From contig NZ_JACIVI010000001.1 in NCBI RefSeq assembly GCF_014145335.1, forward strand, positions 744,001 through 808,000: a stretch of DNA of 64,000 nt, given 5' to 3'. A program made the position numbers and the translations under genes. Position 1 is the stretch's first letter. Every line of letters starts with the position of its first letter. Shown here in pieces: positions 1-6,473 of the stretch. Source of the DNA: Aquariibacter albus. GTDB taxonomy: Bacteria > Pseudomonadota > Gammaproteobacteria > Burkholderiales > Burkholderiaceae_C. The notes below the pieces were generated by a model. It was not told the origin of the DNA and made no database searches. It was given only the letters and a program-made list of their open reading frames with translations.

Positions 1-467
1 TGCCAGGCTGTGGCCTCGCCCGGCTCGGCCGGCCAGGCGCCTTGCAGGGCCGGCAGCAGCTGGATCGGCAGGGCGGCCAGCCGCTGCTGCAGCCGGTGGC
101 GCTGCAGCAGCCGGCGCGGCCCCGTCGGGGCCTGGGCCAGCAGCCAGGCGCCGGTGGCGGTGGGTGCCAGACCCCAGCGGCCGCGTCCGGGCCAGGCGCC
201 GCCGCCCGGCCCGGCGGCCTGCCGGCCGGCATCGGCCAGGCGCCGCAGCAGCGTGCGCAGCCCGCCGAAGAGGCGCAGCGTGGGCGCCAGGTCCAGCAGC
301 AGGCCCTCCTCGCGCAGCACGATGCGCGCGCTGAAGGCCGACAGGCGCCACGCCAGGGCCTGCACGGCCTCGGCCATGGCGGCCGGGTCCTGCGGCGGCT
401 GCAAGCCGGACCGGCCGGGCAGCCAGAGCGCCAGCCACAGTGGCGGACGGGACAAGGGGGGTGGCAT
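1..467 (-). CDS. imuB: ImuB, Y-family polymerase-like mutasome protein (partial, N-terminal part)
   Basis: ImuB is a catalytically inactive Y-family polymerase relative that links ImuA and the error-prone polymerase DnaE2 to the beta clamp during SOS mutagenesis. About 155 N-terminal codons are present; the rest lies beyond the left edge. The start ATG at 467 is followed by PPLWLALWLP, the usual ImuB opening, and later LLLDLAPTLRLFGG, a conserved block of the family palm region. It begins 18 nt after the imuA stop on the same strand, the normal imuA-imuB order. dnaE2 would be expected next, outside the window. The assignment rests on these blocks plus the neighbour. Confidence 0.88.
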   Translation of the reverse strand, partial: MPPPLSRPPLWLALWLPGRSGLQPPQDPAAMAEAVQALAWRLSAFSARIVLREEGLLLDLAPTLRLFGGLRTLLRRLADAGRQAAGPGGGAWPGRGRWGLAPTATGAWLLAQAPTGPRRLLQRHRLQQRLAALPIQLLPALQGAWPAEPGEATAW

Positions 468-485
468 GGCCTGCGGTGGCGACGC

Positions 486-1262
486 TCAGACCACGCCCAG
501 CCGCCGCGGACCGGTGCTGTGCGGCAGCGGCCGCGGCGCCGGCACGGGCCGGGGGGCGGCCGGGCCCAGCGGCTGCAGCCGCGCTGCGCCCAGGCGCAGG
601 GGATGCGGGCGGGGCAGGTGCAGCAGGCGGTCCAGTGGCGGGCCCTGGCGCTTGAGCAGGCGCAGCGTCAGCGCCGGCCCGGCCACGGGGTCCAGCTGCA
701 GGCGCAGGGGCGCCGGGCTGGCCTGCGCGGCCACCGCCTGCGGCCGCAGCAGCACCAGCAGGCTGGCCGGCGAGGCCTGGGCCGCGCGTTGCAGGCGCCG
801 CAGGCTCAGGGCCGGCAGGGCTTGCAGGCACCACCAGACGATGGCCAGCGCCAGGCCGCTGCGCAGGGCCTGCTCCACGGCCCAGGCCGTGTCGGCCGCC
901 CGGGCTTCACGCAGCAACAGCAGCGGCAGCTCGGCCAGGCCCAGGGCGGCCAGCCCGTCGTGCTGCAGGCCGTGCGGCGGATCCACCCACAGCAGCCCCG
1001 CCGCCCCGGGCTGGGCCTGGTGCTGCCGCAGCAGGGGGGCCAGCACGCCGAGCTCGCCGCTGGCCGGGGCGGGGATCAGCAGCTCGCTCAGCACCCCCAG
1101 GGGCCAGCCCCGCCCGGGCAGCACCGCATCCAGCCCGGACAGCCCGCTCGGGCAGGTGGCCCCGCTGGCCGCCGCCAGGCGGTCGGCCCGCCACAGGCCG
1201 TCCAGACGCGGCAGGGCGTCGGCCGGGCCGGTGGCCCGGGGCGGGGAAGCGGGCGAGAACAT
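486..1262 (-). CDS. imuA: ImuA, SOS translesion-synthesis accessory protein (RecA/SulA-like)
   Basis: ImuA works with ImuB and DnaE2 in damage-induced translesion synthesis and has a RecA-like fold. The 258-aa product shows the family landmarks: LWRADRL near residue 24, then a TGFAALD-like block reading SGLSGLDAVLPGRGWP, and LLWVDPP in the middle. The length is usual. The start at 1262 is the only reasonable one before the first conserved block. No Shine-Dalgarno sequence precedes it; a LexA-like box abuts the ATG instead, and a TACAAA hexamer sits 7 nt upstream, so the transcript may be leaderless and SOS-controlled. imuB follows after 18 nt. Confidence 0.9.
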   Translation of the reverse strand: MFSPASPPRATGPADALPRLDGLWRADRLAAASGATCPSGLSGLDAVLPGRGWPLGVLSELLIPAPASGELGVLAPLLRQHQAQPGAAGLLWVDPPHGLQHDGLAALGLAELPLLLLREARAADTAWAVEQALRSGLALAIVWWCLQALPALSLRRLQRAAQASPASLLVLLRPQAVAAQASPAPLRLQLDPVAGPALTLRLLKRQGPPLDRLLHLPRPHPLRLGAARLQPLGPAAPRPVPAPRPLPHSTGPRRLGVV

Positions 1263-1278
1263 ATGTGTATTTGTACAG
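1263..1278 (-). promoter_or_regulatory. LexA-type SOS box directly upstream of imuA
   Basis: On the minus strand the site reads CTGTACAAATACACAT, one base off the CTGT-N8-ACAG LexA consensus. It touches the imuA start codon and covers the putative -10 hexamer, so bound LexA would block the promoter. The core is flanked on both sides by CATATG (1260-1265 and 1279-1284), which extends the symmetry. LexA control of imuAB-dnaE2 is well established in proteobacteria; binding here is inferred. Confidence 0.75.
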
Positions 1279-1374
1279 CATATGGGTCTCGCCCGATGAG
1301 CCTGGGGCGGGCCGGGGGACGGGGGCGGAAGGGCTTGCCCCGGCCGCCCGGCGCAGCGTCTCCGGCGGCGGCCT

Positions 1375-1938
1375 TCAGCCCGGGGCGCGCCGCCGGTAGC
1401 TCACGAAGGCATGCGCCAGCGGGGCGTCGGCGGCGCCGGCCTCGCGCTGGGTCTCGACGAAGGCCTCGCGCGGCCAGGCGGGGAAGCGGGTGTCGGCGTC
1501 CGGCACGTCCAGCGCGATCTCGGTCAGCACCAGGCCATCGGCCCGGGGCAGGGCTTCGGCATAGAGCTGGCCGCCGCCGATGAGGAAGACGCGCAGCGGC
1601 GCCTGCGGCGGCAGGCCGCGGGCGCGGGCGTCGGCCGCAGCCCAGTCGCCGGCCTGCTGCAGCGCGGTGTCCAGCGAGGTGGCGGCGTGGGCGCCGGGGG
1701 CCTGCCAGGCCGGGTTGCGGCTGACGACCCAGTTCGGCCGGCCGGGCAGGGGGCGGAAGCGCGCGGGCAGGCTGTCCCAGGTCTTGCGGCCCATGAGGAC
1801 CGGGCAGCCCAGGGTGACGCGGCGGAAGTGGGCCAGGTCCTGCGGCAGGTGCCAGGGCATGCTGCCGTCACGGCCGATGGCGCCGTCGCGGGCGACGGCG
1901 GCGATCAGCCAGAGCTCGGGGCGGACGCTCGGGGTCAT
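1375..1938 (-). CDS. folA: Dihydrofolate reductase
   Basis: FolA reduces dihydrofolate to tetrahydrofolate with NADPH in the cytoplasm. The 187-aa product carries the chromosomal DHFR signature: the LIAAVARDGAIGRDGSMPWHLP opening in two parts (residues about 11-32, with the substrate-loop Trp-His-Leu), the GRKTWDSLP cofactor segment near residue 50, and IGGGQLYAEALP in the C-terminal half. It is somewhat longer than the usual 160-170 aa because of an insertion around residues 95-110. It starts 7 nt after thyA stops, so the two genes form a folate/dTMP operon in which FolA regenerates the folate oxidised by ThyA. Confidence 0.97.
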   Translation of the reverse strand: MTPSVRPELWLIAAVARDGAIGRDGSMPWHLPQDLAHFRRVTLGCPVLMGRKTWDSLPARFRPLPGRPNWVVSRNPAWQAPGAHAATSLDTALQQAGDWAAADARARGLPPQAPLRVFLIGGGQLYAEALPRADGLVLTEIALDVPDADTRFPAWPREAFVETQREAGAADAPLAHAFVSYRRRAPG

Positions 1939-1945
1939 GCCGGCC

Positions 1946-2776
1946 TCACACCGCCACGGGGGCCTTCAGCGCCGGGTGGTGCTGGTAGCCGACGATCTCG
2001 AAATCCTCGAAGACGTGGTCGAAGATCGAAGCCGGCCGGCGCCGCAGCGCCAGGGTCGGCAGTGGGTAGGGCGTGCGCTCCAGCTGCGTCCGCACCTGGC
2101 TCAGGTGGTTGCTGTAGAGGTGGCAGTCGCCACCGGTCCAGATGAAGTCGCCCACGTCCAGGTCGGCCTGGGCGGCCATCAGGTGGGTCAGCAGGGCGTA
2201 GCTGGCGATGTTGAAGGGCACGCCCAGAAAGAGATCCGCGCTGCGCTGGTACATCTGGCAGCTCAGGCGGCCGCGGCCGCCGTCCACGCCGGGGGCGACG
2301 TAGAACTGGAAGAAGGCGTGGCAGGGCATGAGGGCCATCTTCGGCAGCTCGGCCACGTTCCACGCGCTCACCAGGTTGCGGCGGGAGTTGGGATCCTCCC
2401 GGAGCAGGCGCAGGGCCTCGGTGATCTGGTCGATGGTGCCGCCGTCCCGGCTCGGCCAGGAGCGCCACTGCACGCCGTAGACGGGCCCCAGGTCGCCGTC
2501 CGGCGCCGCCCATTCGTCCCAGATCGTCACGCCGCGTTCCTGCAGCCAGCGGGCGTTGCCGTCGCCGCGCAGGAACCACAGCAGCTCCAGCGCGATGGAC
2601 TTGAAGTGCACCTTCTTCGTCGTGATCAGCGGGAAGCCGGCCGACAGGTCGAAGCGCATCTGGTGCCCGAAGACCGACAGGGTGCCGGTGCCGGTGCGGT
2701 CGCCCTTGGCCACGCCGTGGGTGAGCACATGGCGCAGCAGGTCTTCGTAGGGGGTGGGGAGGGGGGTCGGGCTCAC
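1946..2776 (-). CDS. thyA: Thymidylate synthase
   Basis: ThyA methylates dUMP to dTMP using methylenetetrahydrofolate, yielding dihydrofolate for FolA. The 276-aa protein has the conserved [12 protein letters not shown] near the N-terminus, FPLITTKK, the LLWFLRGD segment, the active-site region [12 protein letters not shown] with its catalytic Cys, the [17 protein letters not shown] block, and the C-terminal [10 protein letters not shown] with the usual Ala-Val end. The length is standard. The ccdB-like stop codon lies 10 nt upstream, so thyA and folA may be cotranscribed with the toxin-antitoxin pair. Confidence 0.98.
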   Translation of the reverse strand: MSPTPLPTPYEDLLRHVLTHGVAKGDRTGTGTLSVFGHQMRFDLSAGFPLITTKKVHFKSIALELLWFLRGDGNARWLQERGVTIWDEWAAPDGDLGPVYGVQWRSWPSRDGGTIDQITEALRLLREDPNSRRNLVSAWNVAELPKMALMPCHAFFQFYVAPGVDGGRGRLSCQMYQRSADLFLGVPFNIASYALLTHLMAAQADLDVGDFIWTGGDCHLYSNHLSQVRTQLERTPYPLPTLALRRRPASIFDHVFEDFEIVGYQHHPALKAPVAV

Positions 2777-2786
2777 GGAGAGGCTT

Positions 2787-3101
2787 TCAATACGCGCCGA
2801 ACAGCGTGTCCAGCGCGGTCTGGATTGGCTCGCGTTGCGCGCGCAGGCTGCCGACGCGCTCGCGCAGCCAGCCCTGCGGCACGGCGGCCAGGGCGGCGGT
2901 GTCCAGCACCAGGCTTTCTCCCTCGACCTCCAGCAGCGGGTGCAGTCGGTCGGCGCGCGGGCCGAAGTGGCGCGTCGGGCGCAGGGGGATCACCACCCGC
3001 GTCGCCAGGCCGTCGATGTGCTCGTTCTGCACGTCAAGCAGGAAGGGCACCGCCTCGGTTTCGGTCGGATCGGGGTTGCGATAGAGGTCGTAGCGGGCCA
3101 T
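2787..3101 (-). CDS. CcdB-like toxin with a divergent C-terminus
   Basis: CcdB proteins poison DNA gyrase and are neutralised by CcdA. The 104-aa product aligns by eye with F-plasmid CcdB along its length: [26 protein letters not shown], the [10 protein letters not shown] strand, VPQGWL and the final IQTALDTLF helix. The start at 3101 lies 1 nt after the ccdA stop (TGAAATG). F-plasmid CcdB ends Phe-Trp-Gly-Ile, and the last three residues matter for gyrase poisoning; here the end reads Phe-Gly-Ala-Tyr, so gyrase activity is uncertain. The pair sits upstream of thyA-folA on the same strand. Confidence 0.85.
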   Translation of the reverse strand: MARYDLYRNPDPTETEAVPFLLDVQNEHIDGLATRVVIPLRPTRHFGPRADRLHPLLEVEGESLVLDTAALAAVPQGWLRERVGSLRAQREPIQTALDTLFGAY

Positions 3102-3102
3102 T

Positions 3103-3411
3103 TCAAGCCTCGTCCGACACGCCTCGGGCAAAGCTGCGGTGGCGGACCAGCGGCAGGCCCTCGCGCGCGACGCGGGCGTTGTAGTGGGCGATGGCCTCGC
3201 GGTTGTCGTCATTCCAGCGTTGCCAGTACACCCGCTCGACCTCGGCCGCCAGCAGCGCCTCGACCGTGCCCGAGACGTTCATGCCCAGGGCCTTGGCGCG
3301 TTCGACCAGCTGCGCATCCAGGCTCAGATTGACCGGGCGCTTGCTGGGGCTGGGGGGCTTGGTCGCTTGCAAGGAGGGCTCCACGTTCGGGGTGCGGCAA
3401 GTGTCGCCCAT
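3103..3411 (-). CDS. CcdA-like antitoxin
   Basis: CcdA binds and neutralises CcdB through its disordered C-terminal half and represses the operon through an N-terminal ribbon-helix-helix. The 102-aa product fits: KRPVNLSLDAQLVERAKALGMNVS is the DNA-binding strand and helix (about residues 24-47), followed by LLAAEVERVYWQRWNDDNREAI and a charged C-terminus ending GVSDEA. It directly precedes the toxin gene with 1 nt between them, the classical antitoxin-first order. The first 20 residues are extra relative to the family, so the true start may be further inside. Confidence 0.88.
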   Translation of the reverse strand: MGDTCRTPNVEPSLQATKPPSPSKRPVNLSLDAQLVERAKALGMNVSGTVEALLAAEVERVYWQRWNDDNREAIAHYNARVAREGLPLVRHRSFARGVSDEA

Positions 3412-3430
3412 GCGCAGGGATCATGCGCAT
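3410..3430. promoter_or_regulatory. Possible ccdA operator (repeated ATGCGCA)
   Basis: ATGCGCA occurs at 3410-3416 and 3423-3429; the second copy is part of the perfect palindrome ATGCGCAT. The repeats overlap the ccdA start codon, where a CcdA-CcdB autorepressor site would be expected. Autoregulation is known for ccd operons; use of this motif is inferred. Confidence 0.35.
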
Positions 3431-3443
3431 GGGTGCCCTGGCC

Positions 3444-5252
3444 TCACCCCACCGCCCCCGCCTCATCGAACTGCACCGCCGCCAGCCGCGCATACAGCGC
3501 GCAGCGGCCCAGCAGCTCGGCATGGCGGCCGATGTCGACGATGCGGCCCTGCTCCATCACGACGATGCGGTCGGCATGCTGCACGGTGGACAGGCGGTGG
3601 GCGATGACGAGCGTGGTGCGGCCGCGCATGGCCTCGGTCAGCGCAGCCTGCACGGCGCGTTCGCTCTCGGTGTCGAGCGCGCTGGTGGCTTCGTCGAGCA
3701 GCAGCAGCGGCGCGTTCTTCAGGATGGCGCGGGCGATCGCGATGCGCTGGCGCTGGCCGCCCGAGAGGCGCACGCCGCGCTCGCCCAGGTAGGTGGCATA
3801 GCCCTCGGGCAGCGCGCGCAGGAAGCCGTCGGCCTGGGCGGCGGTGGCAGCGGCCAGCACCTCGGCCTCGCTGGCATCGGGCCGGCCGTAGCGGATGTTC
3901 TCCAGCGCGCTGGTGGAGAACACGGTCGAGTCCTGCGGCACCAGGCCGATGCGGCTGCGCAGCTCGCCCAGGCGCAGCCGGGCGATGGGCACGCCGTCGA
4001 GCTCGATGCGGCCCTGCTGCGGCTCGTAGAAGCGCAGCAGCAGCTGGAACAGCGTGCTCTTGCCGGCCCCGCTGGGACCGACCAGGGCCACGGTCTCGCC
4101 CGAGCGCACGCTGAGGCTGAAGCCGTCCAGCGCCAGGGTGTCGGGCCGCGAGGGGTAGGCAAAGCGCAGGCCTTCGAGCCGCAGGGCGACGCCGGCCGGG
4201 TCGCGTGCGGGCAGGGCCTGGGCCTCGCGCGGCTCCTGGATGGGCGAGACGCCGTGCAGCAGCTCCAGCAGCCTTTCGCTGGCGCCGGCCGCGCGCAGCA
4301 GGTCGCCCCAGACCTCGGCCAGCACGGCCACGGAGCCGACGAAGATGATCACGTAGACGATGGTCTGGCCCAGGTGGCCGGCCGTGATCTCGCCGCGCAC
4401 CACGGCCTGGGTGCCCTGGTACAGGCCCCAGAGCAGGGCCGCGAAGGTGGCCGCGATGATGAAGGCCACCAGCACCGCGCGCAGGCGGCTGCGCTTGACG
4501 GCGGTGCCGAAGGCGCGTTCGGTCGAATCGTCGAAGCGGCTGGCCTCGCGCGCCTCCTGGCCGTGCGCCTGCACGACCGGGATGGCACCCAGCACCTCGG
4601 CGGCGATCGCGCTGCTGTCGGCCACGCGGTCCTGGCTGGCGCGGGAGAGGCGCCGCACCTTGCGCCCGGCCCAGATCGCCGGCAGCACCACGCCCACCAG
4701 GATGCCCAGCACCTGCGCCATCACCACCGGGTTGGTGACGATGAGCATGGCCAGGGCGCCCAGGCCCATCACCGTGTTGCGCAGGCCCATGGACAGGCTG
4801 GAGCCGACCAGGGTCTGGACCAGCGTCGTGTCGGTGGTCAGGCGCGAGAGCACCTCGCCGACCTGGGTCGATTCGAAGAACTGGGGGCTTTGCTTCAGCA
4901 CATGGCGGTAGACGGCATTGCGCAGGTCGGCCGTCACGCGTTCGCCGATCCAGCTGACCATGTAGAAGCGTGCAGCCGAGAACACCGCCAGCGCCACGCC
5001 CACGCCGAACAGGGCCAGGAAGTGGCCGCGCAGCGCGAACAGGCGCTCGCCCGGGTCCGCGGCGATGAAGCCCTGGTCGACCAGGGCCTTGAGCGCCACC
5101 GGAAAGGCCAGGGTGCTGGCCGCGGCCAGCACCAGGAAGAGTGCGGCCAGCAGCACCCGGCCGCGGTAGGGGCGGAAGAAGGGCAGCAGGCCGCGCAGCG
5201 GGCTGAGACGGCGGCCGGCGGCGTTGGGGGAGGCGGGGGATGCGGGGCTCAT
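3444..5252 (-). CDS. ABC exporter half-transporter, MsbA/ATM-like (membrane plus ATPase)
   Basis: This 602-aa inner-membrane half-transporter is expected to work as a homodimer exporting lipids or other hydrophobic compounds. An N-terminal domain of six membrane helices (first near residues 33-55) is followed by an ATPase domain: Walker A GPSGAGKST at about 391-399, Q-loop VPQDSTVF, signature LSGGQRQR near 494, Walker B LLLLDEATSALD near 518, and the H-loop IAHRLSTV. Length and order match bacterial MsbA/YwjA-type exporters. No dedicated partner gene is adjacent, and essential MsbA cannot be told from a paralogue by sequence alone. A TACACT hexamer at 5292-5297 (minus strand) could be its -10. 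Confidence 0.9.
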   Translation of the reverse strand: MSPASPASPNAAGRRLSPLRGLLPFFRPYRGRVLLAALFLVLAAASTLAFPVALKALVDQGFIAADPGERLFALRGHFLALFGVGVALAVFSAARFYMVSWIGERVTADLRNAVYRHVLKQSPQFFESTQVGEVLSRLTTDTTLVQTLVGSSLSMGLRNTVMGLGALAMLIVTNPVVMAQVLGILVGVVLPAIWAGRKVRRLSRASQDRVADSSAIAAEVLGAIPVVQAHGQEAREASRFDDSTERAFGTAVKRSRLRAVLVAFIIAATFAALLWGLYQGTQAVVRGEITAGHLGQTIVYVIIFVGSVAVLAEVWGDLLRAAGASERLLELLHGVSPIQEPREAQALPARDPAGVALRLEGLRFAYPSRPDTLALDGFSLSVRSGETVALVGPSGAGKSTLFQLLLRFYEPQQGRIELDGVPIARLRLGELRSRIGLVPQDSTVFSTSALENIRYGRPDASEAEVLAAATAAQADGFLRALPEGYATYLGERGVRLSGGQRQRIAIARAILKNAPLLLLDEATSALDTESERAVQAALTEAMRGRTTLVIAHRLSTVQHADRIVVMEQGRIVDIGRHAELLGRCALYARLAAVQFDEAGAVG

Positions 5253-5330
5253 GCGTGCGGGGAGGCGCCCCGGGCAGCGGGGCGCCGGCAGTGTAGGAGG
5301 CGGGGCGACGGCCCGCCCGGCCGCGCCAGC

Positions 5331-6473
5331 TCACAGCTTCAGCGCGGCGGCGTAGCCCGTCATCTCCAGGTAGCCGCGGCCGACCGGCCGGCCGCCGGCC
5401 TCGAACAGGTCCGACAGCCCCTCCCAGTAGACGGCGCCGGTGGAGGCGCGGCCGTCCAGCTCCTGCGCATCGAGCCGGGCGCGCAAGGTGTGGCGGCCGG
5501 CGGGGCTCTCGATCGTCCAGGTGACCGGGTAGCGGGCTCCGCTCGCCGGGCTGCGCCAGAGCCGGCCGGGGTGGAAGCGAAGCTCGCCCGGCGCGAAGGC
5601 GCGGGCCTCGGTCGCGCCGGCCGGCCGGTGGCTGCCGCCGGCCCACAGCGTGCTGCCGTCGGCACGGCGCAGGCGGAACACGGTCAGCGCGCCGCCGTCG
5701 TGCAGGTTGATGCCGGCCCAGTCCCAACCGACGGCCTCGGGGTGCAGCAGGGCCTCGCTCCATTCATGGTCCAGCCAGGCGCGGCCGCTGAGCGTGTGGC
5801 GGCGGCCGTCGACCTGCAGCTCGCCGTGGACCTGGAGCTGCGGCTCGCTCAGGTAGAGGCTGGCCTGCTCGGGGTCCGGCCCCTTGCGCGACCAGCCGCG
5901 CTCGCCCTGGAAGAGCACCGGCTGCGTGCTCTCGCAGCGCAGCCGCGCGCGCATGCCGCCCGCCGACCATTCGGCCAGGTAGTGGTGGCCCGGTCCCTCG
6001 ACCGGCCGGCCGGGGGCGACCACGCGCAGCAGGCGCCAGTCGCGCAGGTGGACGCGGGTGTCGTCCTCGGCCGCCTCGGCGGCACCGAAGCCGCTGCGGG
6101 CCACGGCCTCGGCATGGCGCAGGCCGGGCCCGCCGGGCGGCGTGAGGGCAGCGTGGGCCGACAGGATCTGCCGCGCCGCGAAGCGGCTGGGATGGTCGGC
6201 CGGCGCCGGCCCGCGGCGGCGGAAGAAGGTGAGCTGGAAGCCCCAGGGGGCCGGGTCGTCGAGCGGCTGCGCGCCCCGGCCGAGCCAGCCGGTCAGGTAC
6301 CACCACTCGGTGCGCCAGGCGGGATGGGCGCCGTGGTCGCGCGGCAGGCGCAGCGGCAGGCTGGTGTGCAGCGGCGGCACCGCGGCCCCGGCGGCCCGGC
6401 CGGTCGGCGGCACGCCCAGGACCAGCCCGCCCAGGCCCAGCAGCATCGGGCGGCGTGGCAGGCGGGGGCTCAT
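5331..6473 (-). CDS. AttH/CrtC-like lipocalin-fold exported protein
   Basis: The 380-aa product belongs to the AttH / carotenoid 1,2-hydratase-like family: it contains EWWYLTGWL near residue 53 and paired beta-barrel domains with WLDHEWSEALL and GWDWAGINL. The N-terminus has Arg-Arg followed by a hydrophobic run and an Ala-rich cleavage region, a possible Tat-type export signal. Its ATG overlaps the stop of the upstream FtsX permease gene (ATGA, 4 nt), so the two are translationally coupled. Relatives accompany MacB/LolCDE-type ABC genes (AttEFGH-like systems) as extracytoplasmic partners. No carotenoid genes are nearby, so hydratase activity is unlikely. The cargo is unknown. Confidence 0.85.
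   Translation of the reverse strand: MSPRLPRRPMLLGLGGLVLGVPPTGRAAGAAVPPLHTSLPLRLPRDHGAHPAWRTEWWYLTGWLGRGAQPLDDPAPWGFQLTFFRRRGPAPADHPSRFAARQILSAHAALTPPGGPGLRHAEAVARSGFGAAEAAEDDTRVHLRDWRLLRVVAPGRPVEGPGHHYLAEWSAGGMRARLRCESTQPVLFQGERGWSRKGPDPEQASLYLSEPQLQVHGELQVDGRRHTLSGRAWLDHEWSEALLHPEAVGWDWAGINLHDGGALTVFRLRRADGSTLWAGGSHRPAGATEARAFAPGELRFHPGRLWRSPASGARYPVTWTIESPAGRHTLRARLDAQELDGRASTGAVYWEGLSDLFEAGGRPVGRGYLEMTGYAAALKL

Noticed and set aside
5331-6473. Carotenoid hydratase (CrtC) function for the lipocalin-like protein
   Set aside because: The fold and the EWWY motif are shared, but no carotenoid genes are nearby and the gene is coupled to an ABC permease, as in Att-like systems.
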